This document shows, in pieces, positions 43,195 to 51,823 of a stretch of DNA of 64,000 nucleotides. Position 1 is the stretch's first letter, and each line of letters begins with the position of its first letter. Under the pieces are notes generated by a model. It saw only the letters and a program-made list of their open reading frames with translations, did not search any database and was not told the DNA's origin. The translations under genes and the position numbers were made by a program. The stretch comes from an uncultured Saprospiraceae bacterium (GTDB lineage Bacteria > Bacteroidota > Bacteroidia > Chitinophagales > Saprospiraceae): contig CALGAW010000037.1 of assembly GCA_937959115.1 (NCBI GenBank), positions 1 to 64,000 on the forward strand, given 5' to 3'.

Positions 43195-46100
43195 ATGTCT
43201 AACAGGTCTACTCTTGTTTACTTAATCATTCTATTGGTTTTCTTTGCTAATTTTGCATTTAGTCAAGCATATCCACCTCAGACTCAATTGGTATTCGATC
43301 AAATGCCAAATGTGGCGAAACCAGGATATCTCTCACCGATTACTGACCCTACGTTTGGTTCTACAGTAATCAGAATTTCTGATCAAGCTGTTTTTAACAC
43401 GCATTCGAACGGAATGTCGACCTATCACCAATATGCTAAGGGGCAACCTTGGAATAGCGATGGTACTATGATTAAACTCGCAGGCTGGTCAAATGCGATT
43501 TTGGACGCTCAAACGTATCAGGTGAAACACGTCACTTGGCTTCCAGGAGGGCATAATACCTGGGCAAACACAAAACCTAATATTATTTATGGCAGTAATC
43601 ACCCTAATTATGATGGAAACTGTATTGCCCAAAATGATGTAACTACAAATACAACCTCCTTGGTCTACTGTTTTAATGAATATAAGTATGTCTCTTATGG
43701 AATGGGTGAAGGAAATATGTCAAATGATGATCGTTATATGGCGCTACAATGCAGGAAATCAAATGGGGCAATGGAAATTGCTTGTTATGACTTTGTAACA
43801 AATTCAAAAGTTTCTTCCATGCCTGCTCCAGTTTGGCCAAACAATGTTACCATGTCCCAAAGTGGCAATTATGTTATTGTGCAGTGGGATGTGCAAGGTA
43901 CAGGTCCAGCGCAAGGTGTTTGGGCTTATAATCGCAGTAATATGAGCCCTGTCAGAAACCTTTCCAGACTAGGAGGCTCTCACTTTGATTATGGCTATGA
44001 CACACAAGGAAATGAAGTCATGGTTGGCCCGAATGGAGTGGATAGAGGAATAAGAATGGTAAGAATAGATAATGGTGTTGAAACTGCTTTGGTAGGAGAT
44101 AACAAAATGTCTTGGTATATTCATGTCTCTTGCAGAAACCTCAATCGTCCTGGTTGGGCTTATTATACTGAATTTGCAAACCAGAATACACAAACCTTTA
44201 AAGCAAATTACCAAAAGATTTTTTCTGTTAAACTTGACCCAAATGCCAATAATAATGCGTTGACAGAAACGTTTGCTCACGTCCACCATTCCCCTCATGT
44301 AGATTATAATAGAAGTCCGTTTGGAACACCGAATAGAGACGGCAGTAAAGTGATGTTTAGAAGTGACTGGGAAGGCAACGCTTCTTCAGAAATTAACTCC
44401 TATGTAGCATACATGCCAGGGAGTCCTTGTAATTTATCTTGCACGGTGACCCAGATTGCTGCTCCAACTTGTGGCAACAATAATGGGCAAGCAACTGCCA
44501 ACCCAACAGGAGGAACTGCTCCCTTTTCCTATGCATGGTCTAATGGCCAAACATCTGCTACTGCAAATGGATTGGCTGTAGGAAGCTATACGGTTAACCT
44601 CACGGATGCAAATAACTGTTCTACTTCTTGCAATGTTACAATTACCGGAGCGAGCTCCTTAAGCTGCACCGCTACTCAAACTACTGCTCCGACATGTGGT
44701 GGCAATAATGGAGTCGCAACAGCAACAGCGCAAGGTGGAACTTCCCCTTACACGTATGCATGGAGTTCGAGTCAGAACGGTCCAATAGGACAAACAACCC
44801 CTGCAGCAGTAGGATTGTCAGGTGGTTCATATACCGTAGTCATCACGGATGCAAACAATTGTAGTACAAACTGTACAGTAACCTTAACCAATATCAATGG
44901 CAGTGGAAGAGGAGCCTTCGCGAATGTTTCTACTCAGAGCGCTATCGCTTGGAATGGAGGTGCGCCACACGCAAGTAGACCTAAGCCGGCACTTGGAGTT
45001 TGGGAGCCTGGAGATGTCCCTGGTACAGAAATTATGCGGGTAAGCGATGCTTCTGGCAATGGTCTACACTATTTCAATACCAGACAGGTTTGGAACAGTG
45101 ATATGACAAAGCTCATGATGGGTAGTGGCGTAGTGGTTGATAATAAAGTACTAGACGCAACCAATAACTATGCAGTACTTCCGAACAGAGTACCGTTAAA
45201 CTCTAATCGGATATGGAGTAATACGAATCCGGACATTGTATATGGTTCACAAGGACAGACTGATTTTGCTGCGTTCAACGTTGTCACGGGTGTTACTACT
45301 ATTTTGTATAGTCGTCCGTTACCATTTTCACTTAAATCAAAAGGAAATTTACCAGGAGACGATTCAAAAATCGCTTTTTACGAACCTTCTACTAATAAAA
45401 TCATTTCTTACAACATGCAAACGAATTCGGTCATTGCTGAAATTGTTTGGCCATACCCTGCGTTCACAGGAGGAGATTATGTAACCTATGACTGGACAGG
45501 AAACTGGATCTTTGTTGGCACTGGTAGTGGTGGTGGATTGTATAGAATGACACCAAATTTGACCAATATTACCAAGATTTATAATGACATAGAGCATTAC
45601 GATTTTGCTTATAATACCAACGGAGAAAGCGTCCAAGTCCAAACAAATGGAGATGGTTCCGTTGATGTGATCAATGTTGTAGATGCAAGTAAAAACTACA
45701 CAAGTCCAATTTTTGGTGGTGCCGATCCTGCTGTTGGGAACAATAGAGCGACACCTGATTATGTTTCAGGGCGCGGGCAACTAGGAGCGCCAGGCTGGGT
45801 TGCTTTTGGTGGAGAATCAGAAAGCGGTTCACCAAATCACCCATTAGGACTGTATAAGATTGACGGTAATACAAGCAATGCCACCATAAAGGTAATTGGA
45901 TTTGATCATCATAGTTCTGCCCCTACGGTTAATCAAAACGGTAGCAATGATCGTCAAAAGCCTGTCGTGTCTCCTGATGGAAATGAAGTGATATTTACAA
46001 GTGATTGGGGTGTTCCAAATGGTCCGTTAAGCGCTTATATCATCCGAGGAACTGAAGGCAGTGGAACGGCTTGTGCAGCTACTTGCAATCTAGGTGTATG

Positions 46101-46746
46101 GCTAGAAGGCGTGTATGATATGAATGCCATGAAACTAACCAATGGTTTACAACAAAGAGGTGTATTGCCATCTGGTCAACCGTACAACAATCCTCCTTGG
46201 AATTACAATGGCTCGGAGGGTGGTGGCTGGCAGCAGTCAGACTATCCCGCTGGTGCAATTGACTGGGTGCTGATTTCACTACGGACGAGCCCACAGCCAA
46301 GCAGTGAAGTTGCTAAAGCGGCAGCGTTGTTAATGGAGGATGGGACTATCTTGCCTGCATCTATTGAGTTAAATGGAAGTTCAGAAACAGCATTTTACAT
46401 TGTAGTAGAACATCGAAATCACATCCCCGCAATGACACCAACAGCAATTCCATTAGTCAACAATACACTGACCTATGATTTTCGCGTTAACAACAGCTTT
46501 AATGCGGGTGTCGGCTTCGGACAAACGCAGTTGGGTACTGAGTGGGCACTGTTTGCTGGAGAGGTGAGTCAGTCATCTCCTGTCGGATATGAAGTTACTG
46601 GAGCGGACAATATTTTATGGCAATCTGCTAACGGTAATTTCTCAGACTATATGCCTGAGGATACGAATTTGGATGGGGATGTTAATGGGATGGATCGCAT
46701 ACTACTGAATCGGAATAATGGGATTTCGTCTTCCGTGCAGAAATGA
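43195..46746 (+). CDS. Secreted double-propeller protein with SprB repeats and C-terminal module
   Basis: 1183 residues with signal peptide (L-V-Y-L-I-I-L-L-V-F-F-A-N-F-A-F-S-Q). Residues ~25-400 and ~575-955 are two related beta-propeller-like halves, each opening with E/T-x-I-x-R-I/V-S-D and a Q-x-W-N-S-D motif and closing with H-H-S-x-x-V / D-G-x-x-V-x-F-x-S-D-W. Between them lie two SprB repeats (~412-485, ~492-568; T-A-P-F-S-Y-A-W-S-N-G-Q, S-P-Y-T-Y-A-W-S-S). The end (~962-1183) is almost the same as that of the 1043-residue protein: D-W-V-L-I-S-L-R-T-S-P-Q-P-S-S-E, E-H-R-N-H-I-P-A-M, TNLDGDVNGMDRILLNRNNG. Likely an exported surface protein; glycan interaction is inferred. Confidence 0.78.
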   Translation: MSNRSTLVYLIILLVFFANFAFSQAYPPQTQLVFDQMPNVAKPGYLSPITDPTFGSTVIRISDQAVFNTHSNGMSTYHQYAKGQPWNSDGTMIKLAGWSNAILDAQTYQVKHVTWLPGGHNTWANTKPNIIYGSNHPNYDGNCIAQNDVTTNTTSLVYCFNEYKYVSYGMGEGNMSNDDRYMALQCRKSNGAMEIACYDFVTNSKVSSMPAPVWPNNVTMSQSGNYVIVQWDVQGTGPAQGVWAYNRSNMSPVRNLSRLGGSHFDYGYDTQGNEVMVGPNGVDRGIRMVRIDNGVETALVGDNKMSWYIHVSCRNLNRPGWAYYTEFANQNTQTFKANYQKIFSVKLDPNANNNALTETFAHVHHSPHVDYNRSPFGTPNRDGSKVMFRSDWEGNASSEINSYVAYMPGSPCNLSCTVTQIAAPTCGNNNGQATANPTGGTAPFSYAWSNGQTSATANGLAVGSYTVNLTDANNCSTSCNVTITGASSLSCTATQTTAPTCGGNNGVATATAQGGTSPYTYAWSSSQNGPIGQTTPAAVGLSGGSYTVVITDANNCSTNCTVTLTNINGSGRGAFANVSTQSAIAWNGGAPHASRPKPALGVWEPGDVPGTEIMRVSDASGNGLHYFNTRQVWNSDMTKLMMGSGVVVDNKVLDATNNYAVLPNRVPLNSNRIWSNTNPDIVYGSQGQTDFAAFNVVTGVTTILYSRPLPFSLKSKGNLPGDDSKIAFYEPSTNKIISYNMQTNSVIAEIVWPYPAFTGGDYVTYDWTGNWIFVGTGSGGGLYRMTPNLTNITKIYNDIEHYDFAYNTNGESVQVQTNGDGSVDVINVVDASKNYTSPIFGGADPAVGNNRATPDYVSGRGQLGAPGWVAFGGESESGSPNHPLGLYKIDGNTSNATIKVIGFDHHSSAPTVNQNGSNDRQKPVVSPDGNEVIFTSDWGVPNGPLSAYIIRGTEGSGTACAATCNLGVWLEGVYDMNAMKLTNGLQQRGVLPSGQPYNNPPWNYNGSEGGGWQQSDYPAGAIDWVLISLRTSPQPSSEVAKAAALLMEDGTILPASIELNGSSETAFYIVVEHRNHIPAMTPTAIPLVNNTLTYDFRVNNSFNAGVGFGQTQLGTEWALFAGEVSQSSPVGYEVTGADNILWQSANGNFSDYMPEDTNLDGDVNGMDRILLNRNNGISSSVQK

Positions 46747-46957
46747 TGGATTTGGGGATTACCATCTTTATTAAGCAAATAATCGAACTCAGATGAATTC
46801 TGATACCTTTAATCAATAAAATACACACCAAAAATACATAAAAGGAAGAATTGCCAAGTGCAAAGGAAATACTGCTTATAAAACAGGTCATAGTTTGCTG
46901 CATATTTGTGATATCGAATTGATACACTAATTAATCACAAAAAAAAAGTAAAAAAAA

Positions 46958-47506
46958 ATGACAACGTTTAATGTACCAACAAGAAATGAAGTTTCGGAGG
47001 CAAACCAAGCAATTTTTGACAAATTAAATAACGCCTTGGGTTTCGTTCCAAACCTTTACGCTTACTATGCTAAAAATGAAACGGCCTTGGCGGATTATCT
47101 TGCCTTACAAAACCGAAAGACGACGTTAAGCAACAAAGAGAAAGAAGTAATTAACCTTGTTGTAAGTCAATACAATGGCTGTAGATATTGCCAATCAGCC
47201 CACACCGTTATCGGCAAAATGAATGGATTTACGGATGATCAGGTGCTTGAAATCAGAAGAGGAACTGCTTCTTTTGACAACAAATTGGATGCACTTGCGA
47301 AGTTCACACGTTCTGCAGCATCCAACCGAGGAAATGCATCTCAAGAAAGCAAGAATGCCTTTTTTGAAGCTGGATACTCTGAAGCAAATATGATTGATGT
47401 GGTCATCGTGATCGCAGACAAAACAGTAAGTAATTACATTCATAACCTTACTGGATTTGAGATCGACTTCCCAGTAGCTCCTGAATTGGAAACGGTATTA
47501 GGATAA
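46958..47506 (+). CDS. AhpD-like carboxymuconolactone decarboxylase family protein
   Basis: 182 residues. The active-site motif C-R-Y-C-Q-S-A-H (C-x-x-C-x-x-x-H, near residue 73) places it in the AhpD-like, peroxidase-associated branch. Family regions N-L-Y-A-Y-Y-A and N-R-K-T-T-L-S-N-K-E-K-E are present. The start is preceded by an extremely A-rich ribosome binding region. It is followed after 29 bp by thioredoxin, which could reduce its Cys pair, so the two genes look like a small redox operon. Confidence 0.88.
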   Translation: MTTFNVPTRNEVSEANQAIFDKLNNALGFVPNLYAYYAKNETALADYLALQNRKTTLSNKEKEVINLVVSQYNGCRYCQSAHTVIGKMNGFTDDQVLEIRRGTASFDNKLDALAKFTRSAASNRGNASQESKNAFFEAGYSEANMIDVVIVIADKTVSNYIHNLTGFEIDFPVAPELETVLG

Positions 47507-47535
47507 TCCTACATCAATTAATTAAAACTAATATC

Positions 47536-47862
47536 ATGAGAGAAATAACTACTAAAGCCGAATTTGAAACAATTATTAAGGGAAAAAAACCAGTCTTGTT
47601 GGATTTTTACGCAGATTGGTGTGGCCCTTGCAAAATGTTGTTACCAATCGTAGAAAAACTTGCTGTCAAATATGAAAATGACTTCGTAATTGCGAAAGTA
47701 AATGTCGATAAGAATCAGCAACTTTCTCAAGACTTTGGAATCAATAATATTCCCGCCTTATTCATCATCGAGAATGGTGAGTTGCAGGAAAAATTCCTTG
47801 GGTTTATGACTGAATCACAATTGGAAACAAATATTAAGGCATACGTGAAAGAAGCCGTATAA
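47536..47862 (+). CDS. trxA: Thioredoxin
   Basis: A 108-residue disulfide reductant of the cytoplasm with the redox motif D-F-Y-A-D-W-C-G-P-C-K (Cys pair near residues 31 and 34) and the cis-Pro context N-N-I-P-A-L-F near 75. The length is canonical and there is no signal peptide. It probably serves as electron donor for the AhpD-like protein encoded just upstream. Transcription ends at the hairpin at 47899. Confidence 0.95.
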   Translation: MREITTKAEFETIIKGKKPVLLDFYADWCGPCKMLLPIVEKLAVKYENDFVIAKVNVDKNQQLSQDFGINNIPALFIIENGELQEKFLGFMTESQLETNIKAYVKEAV

Positions 47863-47898
47863 ACAATACGTTTGATTAAAGGGAATTTCATGTAGAGC

Positions 47899-47950
47899 AT
47901 AAACAGGCAAACAGAGATATAGCTATGTTTGCCTGTTTATTTATTTATTC
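47899..47950 (+). terminator. Strong terminator hairpin after trxA
   Basis: ATAAACAGGCAAACA (47899-47913) pairs perfectly over 15 bp with its complement at 47926-47940, followed by TTATTTATTC. It can also work leftwards for the propeller gene ending at 48009. Confidence 0.85.
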
Positions 47951-48008
47951 TACTTCAAGTCAATTCCCAAGGCTTAATTTGGATTTATCAATCGAAAGTC
48001 TGCTTGTG

Positions 48009-49424
48009 CTATTTGATGTTTAAAAAGTGAACAGTTCCCTCGAAATCATTAGCCAAATGGCTGCCTACCATTATTGTATTTTCAAAGATAAAACGATTGG
48101 ATAAGCTTGTTCCGAGATAGTTGTTTGGCATTGGATCGGATACTTTCAATGTTTTAGTAAACTTCCAGGAACTCCCGTTAAAGTTGAATAAGAACAAGCT
48201 ACCAGAATTTTTTCCATTTGCATCATATCCTGTTGCAGAGACTACCATTTTATCAGCGTATAGCGTGAGACTTTGACCAAAATTATCACCGTGAGTTGAA
48301 ATGGAAGAAAGGGAATTAGGCGCAATCAATTTTTGAGCGTTGGAGAATTGATTGGTTGTGGTATTTAATTCATAAACATAAATAGCTCCATGGTGTATGT
48401 TTGTAGTACTATTAATACTGCTGATCATCAATGTGTTATCGTGAAATTCAATGACTCTCCCAAACGCACCATTTGCTTGTGGTTCTGGATTTTCAATTAC
48501 ATTTTGAAATACAAATGGCCCGTTTATCGTCCTAGTGTAATGATATACCCTTCCTGGATTGAATACACCTCCTATATCTTCGTCCTTAGCTTGAATAAAC
48601 AAGTGTAATCCGCTTAACAATACATTGTTCCCAAACAACCCAAAATACTGTTCTTGGGGAGAGGTGATTTTTTGTAGAGCAGTGGCGCTACTTCCATCTT
48701 GTGCCAGTGAATAAATATAAACAGAACCGGACCGAATCTGTGCATTGTCTGCTTGCGGTGCCGATATGGCAAGATCTAAACCATAACTAGAGATTGAATA
48801 ACCAAAATAATCACTATTCCCTCCGTCAGCAGGATCGATCTCAAACTTCTTTTGAGCATTCTCTGGGGATAATGAATAAACACCGACAATCCCTGAAGCA
48901 ACACCATTGATGTTGTTGAAAGGAGCACCGACCACTAGAAATGTATTAAAACCATAGTCAATTAGCTCTATATCATGCCCGAAACCGTCGAAAAAAGTAC
49001 CATTTGCAAGGGACGTTGCTGGAATTGGAAATTGCCATCCCCAGCAATCGTTTGTTTTTCTAAAAATATGTACCCAGCTATTATTCGTGGCACCAGTAGC
49101 AGCATAACTAATGCCCATGCTTGTACTAAATCCAATATATGCATCGTCATTCACTCCGGGAACTGGCTGAGCTTTGGAGATATCATTTAAGTTAAAGGTA
49201 AGCGATTTCCATTTTGTACCAGTCCATCCTTCAAAATCACTAGTAGAACTATTGAACCGAATAGTGCCTGCAGAAGGAGCTTCAGAATCATCTGCAATAC
49301 TAATTTTGCCCTGAATAGATAACTTTTGTGGTGGAGAAAGAGTGCCTACACCGACATTTTGACCATTGATTATAATTGGCAATCCAAGGAACAGGAGCGT
49401 TGGAAGAATTGATAGAAATTTCAT
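48009..49424 (-). CDS. Secreted FG-GAP-like propeller protein
   Basis: 471 residues. Signal peptide K-F-L-S-I-L-P-T-L-L-F-L-G-L-P, then a short Bacteroidota N-terminal signature, V-G-V-G-T-L-S-P-P-Q-K-L, A-G-T-I-R-F-N-S-S-T-S-D-F-E-G-W-T-G-T-K-W, also seen at the head of tail-fibre-like surface proteins. From ~100 on there are FG-GAP-like blades (F-G-Y-S-I-S-S-Y-G-L-D-L-A-I-S-A-P, N-F-G-Q-S-L-T-L-Y-A-D-K-M-V-V-S-A). No dockerin-like or T9SS tail is visible; it ends G-T-V-H-F-L-N-I-K. Retention and ligand are unknown. Confidence 0.72.
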   Translation of the reverse strand: MKFLSILPTLLFLGLPIIINGQNVGVGTLSPPQKLSIQGKISIADDSEAPSAGTIRFNSSTSDFEGWTGTKWKSLTFNLNDISKAQPVPGVNDDAYIGFSTSMGISYAATGATNNSWVHIFRKTNDCWGWQFPIPATSLANGTFFDGFGHDIELIDYGFNTFLVVGAPFNNINGVASGIVGVYSLSPENAQKKFEIDPADGGNSDYFGYSISSYGLDLAISAPQADNAQIRSGSVYIYSLAQDGSSATALQKITSPQEQYFGLFGNNVLLSGLHLFIQAKDEDIGGVFNPGRVYHYTRTINGPFVFQNVIENPEPQANGAFGRVIEFHDNTLMISSINSTTNIHHGAIYVYELNTTTNQFSNAQKLIAPNSLSSISTHGDNFGQSLTLYADKMVVSATGYDANGKNSGSLFLFNFNGSSWKFTKTLKVSDPMPNNYLGTSLSNRFIFENTIMVGSHLANDFEGTVHFLNIK

Positions 49425-49642
49425 AAGAAAGTTATCTCTTTTCGTCTACGAATACATGCTTTCAATATTGTTTGTTGAAAAACATGTTGTTGAAAATGCA
49501 CTGGATAGATTAAGCGTAAGTTATATATTCTCAAATATACAAATAAAATTATAGTAGAATACTTAACTATAGATGAAACAGGCTGGTATGATCTGAATTG
49601 TGAAGGTTGATTTCTTGCTCAAGTGAACGGTCAAGTTCTTGT

Positions 49643-50542
49643 TTACTGCTTGTAGCCAAACCCTTTGAGCATTCGGTCATCGTCTCGCCAGTTCTCTTTT
49701 ATTTTTACATGAAGGTCGAGGAAAACTCTACGCTCTAAGAAGGTCTCAATGCTTCGACGGGCATCGATTCCTAATGATTTGATTGACTGTCCATCCTTGC
49801 CAATTAAGATCGACTTATGTGTCTTGCGTCCTACATAAATGATGGCTCTTAATTTAACCAGAACGCCATCATCATCAAAATTGTCAATGCCGACTTCACA
49901 TGAATAAGGGATTTCCTGCTTGTAACGCAGTAGTATTTTCTCACGGATTATCTCAGAAACGAAAAACCGCTCCGACTTATCTGTCAATTGGTCTTTTGGA
50001 TAATAGGCTGGTCCTTCAGGCAAATTCTTGATCAAATATTCCTGAACGAGCTCCGTGTTTTTCTTCGTTAAGGCTGAGATCGGAAAGGTTTCTGTAAACT
50101 GAACTAAGCTATTCCACCATTGAATCTTTTGAGCAATTTCAATTGGCTTTTTTAGATCTATTTTATTCAGGATTAAAAACAATGGACAGTCTACTTTTTT
50201 CAGTTTTTCAATCAAGGGATCATCTTTCGGATAGCTTTCAAGCATATCCGTCACAAACAACATGATATCGGCATCGTGGAAACTACCTTCTACAAAGCTG
50301 TTCATTGCTTCATGCATTTTGTAGGCGGGATCAGAAACTAGGCCTGGCGTGTCTGAAAACACAATCTGGTACTCGTCGTCACTGAGTATTCCGATAATGC
50401 GGTGCCGGGTGGTCTGTGGCTTATTCGTGATGATAGACATCTGTTCACCCACAAGGGAATTCATCAAGGTTGATTTTCCAACGTTTGGGCGGCCGATGAT
50501 ATTCACAAAGCCAGATCGGTGTTTTTTAGTTGATTCTTCCAT
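49643..50542 (-). CDS. era: GTPase Era
   Basis: A 299-residue ribosome-assembly GTPase. G1 G-R-P-N-V-G-K-S-T near 17, G3 D-T-P-G near 64, G4 N-K-I-D near 125 and the Era-specific C-terminal KH domain (I-Y-V-G-R-K-T-H-K-S-I-L-I-G-K-D-G, D-L-H-V-K-I-K-E-N-W-R-D-D) are all visible. The length is canonical. The upstream gene's stop codon overlaps the era start (TGATG), so translation is probably coupled to the 212-residue neighbour. Confidence 0.97.
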   Translation of the reverse strand: MEESTKKHRSGFVNIIGRPNVGKSTLMNSLVGEQMSIITNKPQTTRHRIIGILSDDEYQIVFSDTPGLVSDPAYKMHEAMNSFVEGSFHDADIMLFVTDMLESYPKDDPLIEKLKKVDCPLFLILNKIDLKKPIEIAQKIQWWNSLVQFTETFPISALTKKNTELVQEYLIKNLPEGPAYYPKDQLTDKSERFFVSEIIREKILLRYKQEIPYSCEVGIDNFDDDGVLVKLRAIIYVGRKTHKSILIGKDGQSIKSLGIDARRSIETFLERRVFLDLHVKIKENWRDDDRMLKGFGYKQ

Positions 50543-51180
50543 CAGCCTGTAAGGTAGTACTGTTTAGGGTTGTTTAAATGGTGTTCTACAAGGGCGAAAA
50601 GTGCTGGCGGTTTACTTTTTCGCCAATTGATTTCGTTAAACGGTTCATCGAAGTTTAAGAATTTTTGGAGTTGAACAGATTCCATTTCCTGAATGAGATG
50701 TTCTCTAAAATTTAGAAAGCAAATCCAGCCGCCAGATTCAATGATATCCTCGTACCATTCTTCATAGTAGCAATCGTCGCTAGCATGGAAATTAAGTACA
50801 TTCTCGCCGATTATAATGAATTTATGAATGCTCTGTTCTTGAAGGCTGTCTATGACGTCTCTTTTAAGATACATGACATCATTCTGAATACAATCGTTCC
50901 ATTCGCCTAGGAGCTCGATGATGGCAAAGCGCTTGTCATAGTCTGCAAAAATGATTTTCATGTAGAGCGTAGGGGAGCCAAATTCATCCCATTGCGGATG
51001 GATAAAATAGTTGTAGATCTTGTGTGTGAATTCGAATTCACTGTATTCACGACCATAGAAAGGCGATCGCTCGTCCTTTTCAGCGGTGTAGTAATCTCTC
51101 CAGTGGTAATATGGCTCTATTGTATGCAATCTGCTATTTTCTAGTTTGTGGCAAAGATAAGAGAATATCGGTCTTTTCAC
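50542..51180 (-). CDS. Conserved protein of unknown function upstream of era
   Basis: 212 residues, no signal peptide or membrane segment, acidic and rich in aromatic residues (Y-Y-H-W-R-D-Y-Y, C-Y-Y-E-E-W-Y-E-D-I). L-I-I/F-I-I-G-E-N-V-L-N-F-H-A-S-D-D resembles a Rossmann-like strand-turn, but no catalytic signature is clear. It overlaps era by one base. I recognise it only as a Bacteroidota-type conserved hypothetical. A link to ribosome assembly rests on gene position alone. Confidence 0.75.
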   Translation of the reverse strand: MKRPIFSYLCHKLENSRLHTIEPYYHWRDYYTAEKDERSPFYGREYSEFEFTHKIYNYFIHPQWDEFGSPTLYMKIIFADYDKRFAIIELLGEWNDCIQNDVMYLKRDVIDSLQEQSIHKFIIIGENVLNFHASDDCYYEEWYEDIIESGGWICFLNFREHLIQEMESVQLQKFLNFDEPFNEINWRKSKPPALFALVEHHLNNPKQYYLTG

Positions 51181-51823
51181 GCGAAATCGCTTGCAATTTG
51201 ATTAACGCGACTACTAGCTTGAGTAACATTTGATGAATCCGATATGAACTAATTTAGATTCAAATTTCTACCTCGTTTGTTAAATAGAAAAATGCTTTTC
51301 ACTGATTAATAGTAAGGTTGGAGGTGGAACTATAATTGGTCTATTTGGTATATTGAAATTGTATGATGTGTAGGTGTATCTATTTGTAAATGAGTTGGTT
51401 TGTGTAATTTTGTTTTTAGAAAATGAGTTGAATTAATAATTAAAGTAAGTATAGATTAACAAAACATAATCAGAATTGGGCTTGATTTCAACTTATTTTT
51501 GGATGGCGCAGTTAACGTCAAGATAAAGAAGGAAAGATTCGGAATTATATGGCGCAGCGGCTGATTGATTTTCGAGCAGGTTGATTTAGTGTATTCTAAA
51601 ATTCTTGTGAATCACGAAGAAAATATAAGTCTTAAGTAAATATTAAGATGCAGCGTTTTTACATAAAAAGTTGTTACCTAAATAAAATATAAGGTATAAA
51701 CGCATTAGTAGATACTTAGATTTTTGTTTTTAAAAAGAATGACTTTTCAACCCTAGAATCCAAAAAAGAAATTTTTCAACTTAGGTAAACAACATATAGT
51801 TCACCTTATTAAATCTTTTATTT
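51181..51823. other. 643-bp A+T-rich gap with an isolated promoter-like element and a 9-bp repeat
   Basis: I find no plausible protein frame. TTTG (51383-51386), 18 nt, TAATTTTG (51405-51412) fits the promoter consensus but lies 411 bp before the next start codon, so it implies a long leader or a separate small RNA. ATGGCGCAG occurs at 51503-51511 and 51549-51557 in direct orientation. Confidence 0.4.
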
